The notes: generated by a model not told the origin, from the letters alone. A stretch of 64,000 nucleotides of DNA from Acrocarpospora catenulata (GCF_018476525.1 NZ_JAHCST010000023.1:1-64000); one strand, 5' to 3'; positions 34,862 through 46,871 are shown, counted from the first letter of the stretch. Program-made: numbers and translations.

Positions 34862-36082
34862 GTGTCTCTTTGGAAGAACCGAAACTTTCGCTTATTTCTT
34901 TCGATTCAGACCCTTTCCTCGATCGGGGATTCCTTTTCCTATGTGGCGATCCCGCTGCTGGTGCTGCATTCGACGGGATCAGTCGTGCAGATGGGGCTGG
35001 TCACCGGGCTGGTGGGGGTCGCGTCGATCGTCACCGGTGTGTTCGCCGGATACATCGCCGACCGGGTGCACCGGCGCGCCCTGCTGATCGCCTGTGATCT
35101 GGCCCGTTGCGGCCTGTACGGCCTCATCTCGGTGGTGTGGCTGTTCTCGCCCCAGGTGTGGCTTCTCTATGTGGCCGTTCCGCTCGCCGGGGCCTTCGCG
35201 ATGCAGTTCCAGGTCACCCACGTCACCATGGTCCCCAGCCTCGTGGAGCAGGATCAGATCACCAAGGCCAACGGCCACCTCTACGCGAGTTATGCGGTCG
35301 CCAGTGTCGCCGGGCCCATGCTGGCCGGTGTGCTTTCAGGCGCGTTCGGGCCGTCGGCCGCCCTCGCCGTGGACGCGGCCAGCTTCGCCGTCTCGGCCGC
35401 CGGCGTGCTGCTGATCAAGATTCGCCCGACGCCGGAGGAGCCGGCAGGCAGCCGCCCCGCCCTGGTCCAGGACTTCCTGGCCGGGGTCGGCTTCCTGTGG
35501 AAGCAGCCCGTGCTGCGCTCGCTCACGGTGTTGCTGACGCTGCTGATCTTCATCACCTACGGCATGACCGACCTCATCGTCTACTACCTCAAGCATGAGC
35601 TCAGTCAGCCGGACAGCGCGGTCGGTTATGTCCTGGCCGCCGGAACCGTGGGCACGCTCATCGCCTCGGCCACGGTCGATCGCACTCGTAAGCGCCTGGG
35701 GTTCGGCGTGTCCTGGATCGGCGCGTGGACGCTGTGCGGAGTCGCCATCGCGTGTCTCGGCATGTCCACCGGCGCCCCGCTGGTCGCCGTGTTCGCCTCC
35801 GTCCAGCTCTTCTGCACCGGCATCGCCGGCATCTGCTCCATGTCGTTCCGGCAGGAGGTGACCCCCAGCCATCTGCTCGGCCGCGTCACCTCGGCGTTCT
35901 GGACCCTGCACTCGACGCTCGGCCCGTTCGGCGCCGCCGTGCTCACCGGGGCGGCAGCGGGTTACGGTGTCACGCCGGTTCTCCTGGTCGCGGGCACCGT
36001 ATGCGTGCTCATCGCGCTGTCGGCGATGCTGACGCCGATCCGGCTGGCCGGACCGCAGAAGCTTGCCGGTGAAGCGACATAA
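34862..36082 (+). CDS. MFS transporter (drug-export type)
   Basis: The 406-residue protein starts at GTG after GGGGAGAGC and begins SLWKNRNFRLFLSIQTLSSIGDS, the standard N-terminus of MFS_3 family exporters. About 12 membrane helices are visible, with the loop 2-3 motif GYIADRVHRRALLIACD. It likely exports a small hydrophobic compound by proton antiport. Its promoter region is shared with the secreted amidase protein, but there is no direct functional link. Confidence 0.9.
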   Translation: MSLWKNRNFRLFLSIQTLSSIGDSFSYVAIPLLVLHSTGSVVQMGLVTGLVGVASIVTGVFAGYIADRVHRRALLIACDLARCGLYGLISVVWLFSPQVWLLYVAVPLAGAFAMQFQVTHVTMVPSLVEQDQITKANGHLYASYAVASVAGPMLAGVLSGAFGPSAALAVDAASFAVSAAGVLLIKIRPTPEEPAGSRPALVQDFLAGVGFLWKQPVLRSLTVLLTLLIFITYGMTDLIVYYLKHELSQPDSAVGYVLAAGTVGTLIASATVDRTRKRLGFGVSWIGAWTLCGVAIACLGMSTGAPLVAVFASVQLFCTGIAGICSMSFRQEVTPSHLLGRVTSAFWTLHSTLGPFGAAVLTGAAAGYGVTPVLLVAGTVCVLIALSAMLTPIRLAGPQKLAGEAT

Positions 36083-36089
36083 GGCTCTT

Positions 36090-36488
36090 TCAGCACGGAA
36101 CCAGCTCGCCCACGTCCCGAATCAGCATTACTCCGAAAGGCAGGATTTCCCCTGGTCCGAGTCCGGTTGGCCGGATGCACGCCGCTTGGATGCCGTGGGC
36201 GAGCGCGCCCCTGACGTCGTGTCCGACGTACAGGATGAGCTCGGGATGACAGCCCGCGGCGGCCACGATCAGCCGGTGGAAGATCAGGCTGTCCGGGGAC
36301 ACGCCCAGTTGGGCCGACGGGAGGACGACCGCGAACAGGTCTTCGATTCCGGCCGCCCGGAGTTCGGCCCGCAGGTCCTGGCCGGGCTCGGTGGCGCAGG
36401 CCAGGACCAGGCGGAATCCGGCCTGGGACAGCTTTCGCAGGGTCTCGGGGGCGGCCAGGTGGTCGAAGACCAGGCAGCCGCCGGTCAT
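36090..36488 (-). CDS. HAD-like protein lacking the nucleophile motif
   Basis: The 132-residue protein keeps the later part of a HAD phosphatase: ETLRKLSQAGFRLVLACAT (motif II region), AGIEDLFAVVLPSAQLG, PDSLIFHRLI (Lys replaced) and ILYVGHDVRGALAHGIQAA (motif IV with a single Asp before the loop). The DxDGT nucleophile loop and cap are absent. It may be a decayed phosphatase or a non-catalytic relative. The start at ATG 36488 has no clear ribosome site. It is convergent with the MFS gene, 7 bp between stops. Confidence 0.6.
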   Translation of the reverse strand: MTGGCLVFDHLAAPETLRKLSQAGFRLVLACATEPGQDLRAELRAAGIEDLFAVVLPSAQLGVSPDSLIFHRLIVAAAGCHPELILYVGHDVRGALAHGIQAACIRPTGLGPGEILPFGVMLIRDVGELVPC

Positions 36489-36579
36489 GGGGCCGCGGCG
36501 GCGGGGTGTGCACCCACCCGGATCGGCACGATCCGCCGCCGCTGTCCCTGACCCCACGACCTGACCTGGCGGGGCGCGC

Positions 36580-37437
36580 TCACCCCGTGCACAGGCCGAG
36601 GCTCTCGTGCTCCTTCACCCCCACGCCGCCGAAGATCGGTACGTCGGGGTCGAACCGGAACACGTTGTTGTCCGGACGCCACTCCTTGAGCCGGACCACC
36701 CCCGGCGGAACCAGCCGCAGCCCGTCGAAGAAGGCGGTGACCTCCTCCTCCGACCGCAGCACCGCCGGTGAACTCGCCCGCTCGTACGCCTTGACCGCCG
36801 CGTCCAGCTGCGCCACGGCTTCGACGTGCGAGAGCACCAGGCAGGAGCCCGGCACGAGGGAGTCCATCAGCTTCCGCACCGCCTCGTACGGCTCCTCCTC
36901 GTCGGTCACGAAGTGCAGCACCGCCACCAGGAGGACGGCCACCGGCCGGGTCAGGTCGAGGTGGGTGCGGAGTTCCTGGTCGTCCAGGACGGCCAGCGGG
37001 TCCCGGACGTCGCCCGCGATGGCCTTGGTCTGCGGGTCCCTGGCGAGCAGGGCACGGGCGTGGACGAGCACCACGGGGTCGTTGTCCACGTAGACCACCC
37101 GGGATTCCGGGTTGGCCCGCTGGGCCACCTGGTGCACGTTCTCGCGGGTGGGCAGGCCCGCGCCGATGTCGATGAACTGGGCGATGCCGAGTTCCGTGGC
37201 CGCGTGCCGGACGGCCCGGCCGAGGAACCTGCGGTTGGCCCAGGCGATGTCCCTCGTCTGGGGGACGCGCCGGATGACCTCCTCCGCGCACTCCCGGTCG
37301 GCGAGGGTGTTGTCTTTGCCGCCCAGGTAGTAGTCGTACATGCGCGCCACGTTGGGCGTCTTCACGTCGATCGTGTAGGGCTGGTCGGGGCGCCGATGGG
37401 GGCGTAGGTCAGGGTTTGGCGGCTCGAACGGGGTCAT
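36580..37437 (-). CDS. DUF574 S-adenosyl methyltransferase
   Basis: The 285-residue paralogue of the gene at 17369 has TPNVARMYDYYLGGKDN at residues 27-43, SAM motif FIDIGAGLPTRENVH and VYVDNDPVVLVHARALL. The N-terminal 25 residues are Pro/Arg-rich and disordered. The target is unknown. It stands alone between the HAD-like gene and the terminator of the hydantoinase operon. Confidence 0.9.
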   Translation of the reverse strand: MTPFEPPNPDLRPHRRPDQPYTIDVKTPNVARMYDYYLGGKDNTLADRECAEEVIRRVPQTRDIAWANRRFLGRAVRHAATELGIAQFIDIGAGLPTRENVHQVAQRANPESRVVYVDNDPVVLVHARALLARDPQTKAIAGDVRDPLAVLDDQELRTHLDLTRPVAVLLVAVLHFVTDEEEPYEAVRKLMDSLVPGSCLVLSHVEAVAQLDAAVKAYERASSPAVLRSEEEVTAFFDGLRLVPPGVVRLKEWRPDNNVFRFDPDVPIFGGVGVKEHESLGLCTG

Positions 37438-37512
37438 AGGCCAAGACTAGAAAACCGGTATTACTTGTATCTACCGGTGTGCTCATGTAGGAGATCGCAG
37501 ATACCGATCATG

Positions 37513-37553
37513 AGGCGGAGAGATTTCCCTGCCAGAGGGAGATTTCTCCGCCT
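37513..37553 (-). terminator. 18-bp stem terminator of the hydantoinase operon
   Basis: AGGCGGAGAGATTTCCCT pairs with the strand at 37536-37553 through 18 bp with two wobble positions, around a 5-nt loop. It starts 17 bp past the hyuB-like stop. Confidence 0.75.
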
Positions 37554-37569
37554 CCGTAAAAGATCCACG

Positions 37570-39384
37570 TCAGCGGAGGTCCACCTCCGCGTGGGTTTGG
37601 CCGCCCGACAGCTTCGGGTAGCCGGGGCCGCGGTCGAAGAAGGCCTCCGTGGTGGGGAGGGTGGCGCGGAGGTCGGTGGTGGCGGGTTCGTTGACGGTGA
37701 GGTCGGGGTGGAGGATGACGCCGTAGTCGGTGCGGGCGGCTTCGAGGGAGACCTTGCCGTCGCGGACGTCGGCGGCGACGGACAGGGGGTCGCGGTCGTA
37801 GGGGGAACCCCAGCCGCCGCCGCCCGTGGTGCGGATGCGGATGATCTCGTCGGCGCGGACGGGGAAGTCGTCGACCAGGCCGTCCATCTCGACGCCGTTG
37901 ACGGTGACCACGAAGGGACGGCCGGCGCGGCCGCCGGCGACGCCCCAGCAGCTGAGGATGGAGCGGTCGGCGATGGACATGAAGGAGGCGTCGCGGAGCA
38001 TGCGGAGGTGCTTGTCGTAGCCGAGGCCACCGCGGTACTCGCCCGGGCCGCCGCTGTCCACCGCCAGGCCCAGGCGTTCGACCCGGAACGGCCAGCGGGC
38101 CTCGGCGAACTCGACGGGGATGTTGCGGGAGTCGGGGACCACGTGGATGGTGTCCTCGCCGTCGGCGTACCAGCGGCCGCCGGAGCCGCCGCCGAGGACC
38201 TCGCGCATCAGGTAGTCGTTGCCGGCCGCGTCGTGGCCGTAGACGCCGGTGTAGCGGATGGTCTCCTGGTCGGCGGGCATGCGGCCGCCGGTGGCCTTGG
38301 CCAGGACCCCGGCGAGCACGCCGAGCAGGCGCAGGATGACGAAGGTGCGGGCGTTGGTGGGGGCCGGGAAGATGGGCGTGAGCAGGGTGCCCTTCTCCGG
38401 GAAGACCATCTTGATGAGCGGGACCACGCCCTCGTTGACGTCGAGTTCGGCCATGCGCTCGGGGGTGTCGGCGAGGTTGCGCAGGATGGGGGCCAGCCAC
38501 TTCTTCAGGAACACCCCGTCGGCGTAGTCGCCGGCGTGGTTGATCGGGCCCTTGGCCTGCGGTGAGGTGCCGGTGAAGTCGATGACCAGCGGCTCGGGGG
38601 CGGAGTGATCCACGGTGAGGGTGATGCGCTGGGCGTGCAGGCGGGGTTCGTCCACGCCGTCGTGCTCGGCGTAGTCCTCCCAGACGTGGACGCCTTCCGG
38701 GATCTTGGCCAGCAGCTCGCGCCGGTAGGTCTCGGTGGTCTTGGAGATGATCGCGTCGAAGCAGGCGTCCACGGCCGCCCTGCCGTACCGGTCGAAGAGC
38801 TCGCCGAGGCGGCGGGCGCCCATCAGGCAGGCGGAGCACTCGGCGTCCAGGTCGCCGGCCAGGGAGTCGGGCATGCGCGAGTTGCGGGTCATGATGCGGA
38901 GCGCGGCCTCGTTGGGCACGCCCTGGTCCCAGAGCTTGATCGGGGGGACCATCAGGCCCTCCTCGAAGACGCTGCGGGCGCCGGAGGGCATCGAGCCGGG
39001 GCAGGCGCCCCCGATGTCGTCGTGGTGGCCGAACGCCTGCACGAAGGCGACCACCTCGCCGCCGTGGAAGACGGGCACGGTGACGCACAGGTCGGGCAGG
39101 TGGCCGATGCCGCCTTCCGACAGGTAGACGTCGTTGTGGAAGAACACGTCGCCGGGGCGCATGGTGTCGATCGGGAAGTCCCGGACGATGGGCTGGACCA
39201 GCGCCGAGTAGGAGCGGCCGGTGAGCTTGCGGAGGCGGGCGTCGTGGATGCCGGCCCGGAAGTCGTGCGCGTCCCTGATCATCGGGGAGCGGGCGGTCCG
39301 CGCGATGGCGGTCTCCACCTCCATCTCCACCGAGGCCAGCGTGCCTTCGACGATCTCGATCAGGATCGGGTCAGCCGAACTCAC
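37570..39384 (-). CDS. Hydantoinase B / oxoprolinase C-terminal family subunit
   Basis: The 604-residue protein starts ADPILIEIVEGTLASVEMEVE, the family N-terminus, with FHNDVYLSEGGIGHLPDLCV and HHDDIGGACPGSM carrying the metal-binding His/Asp residues. It pairs with HyuA-type subunits to form ATP-dependent amidohydrolases (hydantoinase or 5-oxoprolinase) or, in relatives, ketone carboxylases. The substrate cannot be inferred. The start lies inside the 3' end of the upstream hyuA-like gene (14-bp overlap). Confidence 0.9.
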   Translation of the reverse strand: MSSADPILIEIVEGTLASVEMEVETAIARTARSPMIRDAHDFRAGIHDARLRKLTGRSYSALVQPIVRDFPIDTMRPGDVFFHNDVYLSEGGIGHLPDLCVTVPVFHGGEVVAFVQAFGHHDDIGGACPGSMPSGARSVFEEGLMVPPIKLWDQGVPNEAALRIMTRNSRMPDSLAGDLDAECSACLMGARRLGELFDRYGRAAVDACFDAIISKTTETYRRELLAKIPEGVHVWEDYAEHDGVDEPRLHAQRITLTVDHSAPEPLVIDFTGTSPQAKGPINHAGDYADGVFLKKWLAPILRNLADTPERMAELDVNEGVVPLIKMVFPEKGTLLTPIFPAPTNARTFVILRLLGVLAGVLAKATGGRMPADQETIRYTGVYGHDAAGNDYLMREVLGGGSGGRWYADGEDTIHVVPDSRNIPVEFAEARWPFRVERLGLAVDSGGPGEYRGGLGYDKHLRMLRDASFMSIADRSILSCWGVAGGRAGRPFVVTVNGVEMDGLVDDFPVRADEIIRIRTTGGGGWGSPYDRDPLSVAADVRDGKVSLEAARTDYGVILHPDLTVNEPATTDLRATLPTTEAFFDRGPGYPKLSGGQTHAEVDLR

Positions 39385-41422
39385 GTCGGACCTCCAGGTT
39401 GCCGTAGTCGTCCATGGTGGCCGTGAAGCCGGGGTGGATGGGCAGGGTGGAGCCGTACTCCTCGATCACGGCGGGGCCGGTCACCACGGCGCCGGCGCCG
39501 AGTTCGCGGCGGCGGTAGATGACGGTGCGGGCCCAGTTCTCGAAGAAGACGTCCCTGGTGCAGATGGGGCTGGGCTCCTCCGGCTGGTACGGCCGGCGCG
39601 CCACGGTCGGCCGGGTGATCGGCCCGATGCCGGAGATCCGCAGGTTGACCCATTCGACGGCGTGCCGGGGGTCGTCGCGGTAGCCGTACCCGTAGAGCTT
39701 CTGGTGGGCCTCGTGGAAGCGGTCGAGTACGGCGTCCCGCCAGGCGGGGGTGATCGGGCCGTCGGGGGCGGGCACCCGCACCTCGTAGGCCTGGCCGTAG
39801 TAGCGCAGGTCGGCGCTGCGCGCGTACACGTGGCGGGTGAAGCCCTCGCGGTCCAGCGCCTCGGCGGCCTGGGCCTCCAGTTCGGCGAGGATGGCGGCCA
39901 CGGCCTCCAGGGCGGGGTCGCGGGTCACGTGGGTGCGCACGTAGTCGTTCTTCACGTCGACGGTGAGCAGCCCGAAGGCCGAGACGTTGCCCGGGTCGGG
40001 CGGGATGATCGCGGCGCGCAGGCCGAGCACGTCGATCAGGCGGCAGGCCAGCAGCGGCCCGGAGCCGCCGAACGCGACCAGCGGGAAGTCCCGCACGTCC
40101 AGGCCGCGCTTGACGGTGATCTGGCGGATCGCGTTGGACTGGTTGAAGGCGCTGATCTCCAGGATGCCGGTGGCGCAGCGTTCCGGGGTGAGGCCCAGCT
40201 TGGCGGCGAGGGCCTCGATGCCGGCCCTGGCCGCCGCCGCGTCCAGCGGGATCTCGCCGCCCAGCAGGTGCGGCGGCACCCGGCCGAGGAAGACGTGCGC
40301 GTCGGTGACGGTGACCTCGGTGCCGCCCTTGCCGTAGCAGATCGGGCCGGGGTCGGCGCCGGCCGAGCGGGGGCCGACCTTGAGGGTGCCCTCGGGGGAG
40401 ATCCAGGCGATCGAGCCGCCCCCGGCGCCCACCGTGACGATGTCGATCATGGGGATCTTGCAGGGGTAGCGGCCGATGCTGCCCTCGGTGGTCTGCGAGG
40501 GCTCGCCGTCCACGACCACGGCGACGTCGGTGGAGGTGCCGCCGCCGTCCAGGGTGATCACCGACGGGTGGCCCGCCGTGCCGGCGATGAGGGCGGCGCC
40601 GAGCGCGCCCGCCGCGGGCCCGGAGAGCACGGTGGTGATCGGCTGGTGGACCACCTCGGTGGCGGAGAGCACGCCGCCGTTGCTCTTCATGACCGAGAAG
40701 GAGCGGCCGAGCCGCTCCGACAGGTTGTCGATGTACGCCCGCATGATCGGTTTCACGGCGGCGTCCACCAGCGTGGTGACCGAGCGCTCGTACTCGCGGT
40801 ACTCGCGGAGCACGTCGCTGGAGAGGGAGACCACCGCGCCCGGGTGCTCGCGGGCCAGCACCTCGCGCATGCGCCGCTCGTGCTCGGGGTTGGCGTAGGA
40901 GTGCAGGAAGCAGACGCCGATCGCGGTGATCCCGCTGTCGCGGAACCAGCGGGCGACGGCGACGGCCTGCTCCTCGTCGAAGGGCCGCACCTGCGCGCCC
41001 TGGTGGTCCAGGCGTCCGCCGACCGTTTTCACCCGGTGGACCGGCACGATCCGGGGTGGTTTCACCCAGAAGTAGGAGTTCCCGTAGCCGTCCGGGACGC
41101 TCTGGCGGGCGATCTCCAGGATGAACTCGAAGCCCTCGGTGGTCACGAAGCCCAGGTGGGCGGTGCCGTCCGGGCGGTCCTCCAGCAGCTGGTTGGTGGC
41201 GACCGTGGTCCCGTGCACCAGCGCCGAGACGGCGGCCAGGTCATCCGCGGGTACGCTCCCGTGGAGCTCAAGAACCTTGTGCACCCCTGCCAGAAATCCA
41301 TCGGCCGGGTTGGCAGGAGTAGAAGGTGTCTTGGTCGTGACGATCTGGCCGGAGGCCTCGTCCACCAGGACCACGTCGGTGAACGTCCCCCCGGTGTCGA
41401 CTCCGATACGGACGCTGTGCAT
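39371..41422 (-). CDS. Hydantoinase A / oxoprolinase family subunit
   Basis: The 683-residue protein begins SVRIGVDTGGTFTDVVLVD, the actin-like ATPase phosphate-1 motif of HyuA. A second phosphate motif VITLDGGGTSTDVAVV lies near residue 290, and GAGGGSIAW and FGGSGPLLACRLID follow. It uses ATP to activate a cyclic amide carbonyl for hydrolysis together with the B subunit encoded next. Operon of two genes; an 82-bp gap to the upstream membrane protein gene. Together with the barbiturase-like enzyme at 13286 and the nitrilase at 24525 the region is rich in C-N bond hydrolysis. Confidence 0.92.
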   Translation of the reverse strand: MHSVRIGVDTGGTFTDVVLVDEASGQIVTTKTPSTPANPADGFLAGVHKVLELHGSVPADDLAAVSALVHGTTVATNQLLEDRPDGTAHLGFVTTEGFEFILEIARQSVPDGYGNSYFWVKPPRIVPVHRVKTVGGRLDHQGAQVRPFDEEQAVAVARWFRDSGITAIGVCFLHSYANPEHERRMREVLAREHPGAVVSLSSDVLREYREYERSVTTLVDAAVKPIMRAYIDNLSERLGRSFSVMKSNGGVLSATEVVHQPITTVLSGPAAGALGAALIAGTAGHPSVITLDGGGTSTDVAVVVDGEPSQTTEGSIGRYPCKIPMIDIVTVGAGGGSIAWISPEGTLKVGPRSAGADPGPICYGKGGTEVTVTDAHVFLGRVPPHLLGGEIPLDAAAARAGIEALAAKLGLTPERCATGILEISAFNQSNAIRQITVKRGLDVRDFPLVAFGGSGPLLACRLIDVLGLRAAIIPPDPGNVSAFGLLTVDVKNDYVRTHVTRDPALEAVAAILAELEAQAAEALDREGFTRHVYARSADLRYYGQAYEVRVPAPDGPITPAWRDAVLDRFHEAHQKLYGYGYRDDPRHAVEWVNLRISGIGPITRPTVARRPYQPEEPSPICTRDVFFENWARTVIYRRRELGAGAVVTGPAVIEEYGSTLPIHPGFTATMDDYGNLEVRREFG

Positions 41423-41504
41423 GCTCCAGTTTCTACCGACGAGCCATGACCTCTGAAATCAGCGGACTCTGCCGAAGAATCCGGAAATCGTCGTCAGAGG
41501 CTGC

Positions 41505-41897
41505 TTAGGAGGGTCGGGTGGGCCAGCCCACGTGGCGGCCGACGCCCATGACGTGGTCGATGTTCTGCGGGCCGACATAGGCGGCCATCCGGGTGGCGCG
41601 GTCGTTGGCGCGGCGCAGTTCGGCCTCGGCCTTGTCCTTGCCGGACTGCCCGGCCTGTACGCCGAAGTAGGCCCCGATGATGGTGCCCACCACGCCGGAG
41701 AGCCCGGCGAAGAGCATGCCGGCGTCCCCGGTGCTGATCACCGCCACGGCGAACCCGATCAGGATCACCACCAGCCCGGCGAGCACCACGAGGAACCCGT
41801 ACCGCCAGCGGGCGGCGTCGGCCTCGGCGGCCACGCGGTAGTCGGCCACCATCATGGCGTCCAGGTCGGCCGGGGTTTCTGTCGGCGTGGAGGACAT
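41505..41897 (-). CDS. Small membrane protein with two TM helices
   Basis: The 130-residue protein starts MSSTPTETPADLDAMM (GGGAG 6 bp upstream). A soluble N-terminal 30 residues is followed by two TM helices (FLVVLAGLVVILIGFAVAVI and a Gly-rich MLFAGLSGVVGTIIGAYFGV) and a charged tail of about 45 residues that ends with a GVGRHVGWP segment. No family is recognised. The tight Gly zipper in the second helix suggests oligomer formation. Confidence 0.65.
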   Translation of the reverse strand: MSSTPTETPADLDAMMVADYRVAAEADAARWRYGFLVVLAGLVVILIGFAVAVISTGDAGMLFAGLSGVVGTIIGAYFGVQAGQSGKDKAEAELRRANDRATRMAAYVGPQNIDHVMGVGRHVGWPTRPS

Positions 41898-41968
41898 GCG
41901 AGCTCCCAAGGTGAGACGTGAACAGGGAGCAAATCTGCCATTGAAGCCCAGGTCATGCCAATAGGGGG

Positions 41969-42883
41969 TCAGCGGGTGAGATCGTCCAGGCGGTGGGTCA
42001 GCTGGGCGTACTCGGCGTCGATGAGCGCGGAGACCGCGCGCCACCAGGCGAACCACTCGGCGCTCCGCCACATCCAGTCGACCCGCTCGACGGCGGCCAC
42101 CACCTCGCCCCGGGTGGTCCAGGCGGGGCCGACCTGGGCGGCGAGTGCGCCGTGCTGGAGTGCCCAGTCGCGCAGCAGGTCGGCGGCGTGCGGGTCGACC
42201 GGCTCGTCGTACGGGCTGGGCCGCTCGCCGGGCAGCGGATGCGGGCCGAGACCGGCGGCGACGCCCCAGCTCCACTGGGCCTCGGCGGGGCGGGAGTAGC
42301 GCAGCGAGGCGAAGTCCAGGTTGGAGCCCAGGTTCTCGTCCCTGCGCGCGACGACCACGGCGTCCAGGCGGCCCCCGGCGTCGAAGGAGACCACCAGGCG
42401 GTGGCCCGCGCGGGCGCCGCCCGGCAGGTCGATGCGGTCCTCGGCCTGCCAGGAGTTGAGGTCGGCGAAGCCGACCGGCGGGCCCCAGAGCGTGTCGGCC
42501 ACGTCGTCGGCGATCCAGGCGGCGAGCATCTCCAGCACGGTCAGGTCCCCCCAGGGGTCCAGCGGGACCGCCTTGACCAGGACCTCCTCCGGTGGGGGCA
42601 GGGTGCCGCCCCGGCTCACCGTCCACCAGCCGCCGCCCAGCTCGCCGGTGCCCACGAACAGGGCGGCGATGGCGGCCAGTTCGGCGGCACGCCGGGTCAG
42701 CGGGGCGCCGCGGGCCAGTTCGGCCGCCCTTCTGGTGCGTTCCCTGCCCAGCACGGCTTGCGCCTCCCTGAGCAGGGTGGCCGCCGTTGGTCGCTCCTCG
42801 CCCAGCAGATCGAGTACGAGCCGCCGGGCCTCCGATCGGGCATCCTCTGCGTGCGCCTCCCGCATAAGCCACAACTTACGCAA
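41969..42883 (-). CDS. Conserved hypothetical protein
   Basis: The 304-residue protein is soluble apart from a weak hydrophobic stretch near residue 75. The N-terminus (residues 1-70) is Arg/Glu-rich and helical. The rest contains Trp-rich segments (GELGGGWWTVSRGG, SLRYSRPAEAQWSWG, WMWRSAEWFAWWRAVSAL). No known domain is recognised. Lies 71 bp upstream of the two-TM protein on the same strand. Confidence 0.6.
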   Translation of the reverse strand: MRKLWLMREAHAEDARSEARRLVLDLLGEERPTAATLLREAQAVLGRERTRRAAELARGAPLTRRAAELAAIAALFVGTGELGGGWWTVSRGGTLPPPEEVLVKAVPLDPWGDLTVLEMLAAWIADDVADTLWGPPVGFADLNSWQAEDRIDLPGGARAGHRLVVSFDAGGRLDAVVVARRDENLGSNLDFASLRYSRPAEAQWSWGVAAGLGPHPLPGERPSPYDEPVDPHAADLLRDWALQHGALAAQVGPAWTTRGEVVAAVERVDWMWRSAEWFAWWRAVSALIDAEYAQLTHRLDDLTR

Positions 42884-42935
42884 AAAGATCGCCCAGGGCG
42901 AGAGCCCTGAGGGTGACCGCCAGGAGACTCGATCA

Positions 42936-43667
42936 TCACCGCCGGGAGCGGCCCAGCAGCCAGCCGATCACCGCGCTGCCGAGCGCGATGGCCGCGCCCA
43001 TGCCGAAGGCGGCCAGCAGCGACCAGGAGGGCGCGGCGGGCTTGGGCGGCGGTGCCGGACGGGTGAAGACCTGGCCGGGCTGCGCGGCAGGGGCCGCGGG
43101 CGACAGCGGAGCTTCGGAGAACACCGGAGCCTCGGGGAACGCCGGGGCTTCGGGGAACGCCGGGGCTTCGGCGAAGATCGGGACCTCGGCGAGTGCCGGG
43201 ACGGGACCGGCGGTCTCGACCAGGACCGGGCCGGCGAGCAGGTGTTCCTCGACGGCGGAGAAGAACTCCCCCGCGGTCTTGCGGGCCACCGAGTTGAGCA
43301 TGCGCTGGCCGACCCCGCCGATCATGCCGCCGACCACGGCGTCGGCGTCGTAGTCCACCCGGGTGCCGCCCTCGACCTCGCTGAGCCGGATCTGCACGGT
43401 GGCGTCCACCGTGCCGGGCGCGCCCTGGCCCCGGGCTCGCAGCACGAAGCTCTCCGGCTCCTCGGGCTCGGCGAGGGCGACCTCGCCCTGGTAGACGCCC
43501 CGGATGGAGGCCACCCCGGCGTGCACGGTCATCCGGTAGATGTCACCGCCGACCGCCTCCAGGCGCTCACATCCGGGGATGGTCCGGACGAGCACCCCGG
43601 GATCCTGCAACGCGGTCCACAACCGGGCACGGTCCACTCCGAGCAGAGCGCTGCCGATGACCTTCAT
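42936..43667 (-). CDS. coxG: CoxG-type SRPBCC protein with membrane anchor
   Basis: The 243-residue protein starts MKVIGSALLGVDRARLWTAL after a strong GGAGGTGGGAG ribosome site. Residues 1-150 form the polyketide-cyclase-like SRPBCC domain of CO dehydrogenase subunit G, with RARGQGAPGTVDATVQIRLS in the expected place. An Ala/Pro/Glu-rich linker with repeats of APAFPEAPAF type follows, and a C-terminal TM helix (about residues 213-238). CoxG proteins recruit CO dehydrogenase to the membrane, and some deliver quinone. It is 106 bp downstream of xdhC, with its own promoter region. Confidence 0.85.
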   Translation of the reverse strand: MKVIGSALLGVDRARLWTALQDPGVLVRTIPGCERLEAVGGDIYRMTVHAGVASIRGVYQGEVALAEPEEPESFVLRARGQGAPGTVDATVQIRLSEVEGGTRVDYDADAVVGGMIGGVGQRMLNSVARKTAGEFFSAVEEHLLAGPVLVETAGPVPALAEVPIFAEAPAFPEAPAFPEAPVFSEAPLSPAAPAAQPGQVFTRPAPPPKPAAPSWSLLAAFGMGAAIALGSAVIGWLLGRSRR

Positions 43668-43693
43668 GGCTCCCACCTCCGATGCCGAGCACA

Positions 43694-43706
43694 CTAGAGA
43701 ATCTAG
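43694..43706. promoter_or_regulatory. Small dyad upstream of coxG
   Basis: CTAGA-GAA-TCTAG is a perfect 5-bp inverted repeat in the 106-bp gap between xdhC and coxG. It could be an operator or contribute a -10 region for coxG. Confidence 0.3.
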
Positions 43707-43773
43707 AGGAGCGACGATAACGGCAAGATCTGCCCCCACCGGTCAAGACGGGCTTGCAGATTTTCACATGCTT

Positions 43774-44501
43774 TCAGGCGCGGACGGCGAGCATCTCGGC
43801 GTAGACGGTGAGCGCGATCTCGGCGGGCGTGCGGGCCTTCAGGTCGAGCCCGGCCGGGGTGTGCACGCGCTCGCCGCCCTCGATCCCGGCCAGCACCGCG
43901 TTCCCCCGCCGCCGGCTGGCCACCAACCCGATGTAAGGGATATTTCCGGAAATGGCGTGTTGGAGGACGGGGGTTTCCGCGATCCCGTGTGAGGCCACGA
44001 TCACGGCGGCGGTGTCCGGGGCCAGGGTGACCTGGGGGTCCTCGGTGCGCTCGATCTCGTAGCCGAGGGCGGTGCCCAGGGTGTGCAGGGCGTGGGCGAT
44101 CGGGCCCTGGCCGTACACCAGGACGAGCATGGGCGGGATCACCGCCTCCAGGAAGATCTCCAGGGTCCCGCCGGACAGGCAGGGTTGCCCGACCGCCACC
44201 AGCCCCTCCTCCTCGTACGGCTCCGCCGCCTCGGGGGTGATGCGCAGCAGCGTGGAGCGGCCCTCGGCGAGCGAGCGCAGGCTCTGGGTGCGGACGGTGG
44301 CCAGCGCGCAGTGCCCCCCGACGAACCCCTCGATGGTCCCGTCGGGGAACACCAGCGCCCGGTCCCCGGCCTTGGCGCTGGTCGGCCGGGCCGCCCGTAC
44401 CACGGTCGCCACCACGTACGGCTGACGCCGCGCGCGCAACGCCTGCTCCCGGCCCGGCGGGGGGCCGCCGGGGCGCCGGGAGGGCATGCCGAGGAACTCA
44501 C

Positions 44502-44505
<4 letters not shown>
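43774..44505 (-). CDS. xdhC: XdhC/CoxI-family molybdenum cofactor insertion factor
   Basis: The 243-residue protein has the two XdhC domains: an N-terminal CoxI-like part (RRQPYVVATVVRAARPTSAK, IEGFVGGHC with the conserved Cys near residue 66) and a Rossmann-like C-terminal part (PPMLVLVYGQGPIAHALHTL, VIVASHG). XdhC binds Mo cofactor, helps its sulfuration and loads it into xanthine dehydrogenase-family enzymes. The start overlaps the coxL stop by 4 bp, so it is the fourth gene of the coxMSL operon. It may also serve the hydroxylase at 59962-63663. Confidence 0.87.
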
Positions 44506-46867
<2,362 letters not shown>

Positions 46868-46871
<4 letters not shown>

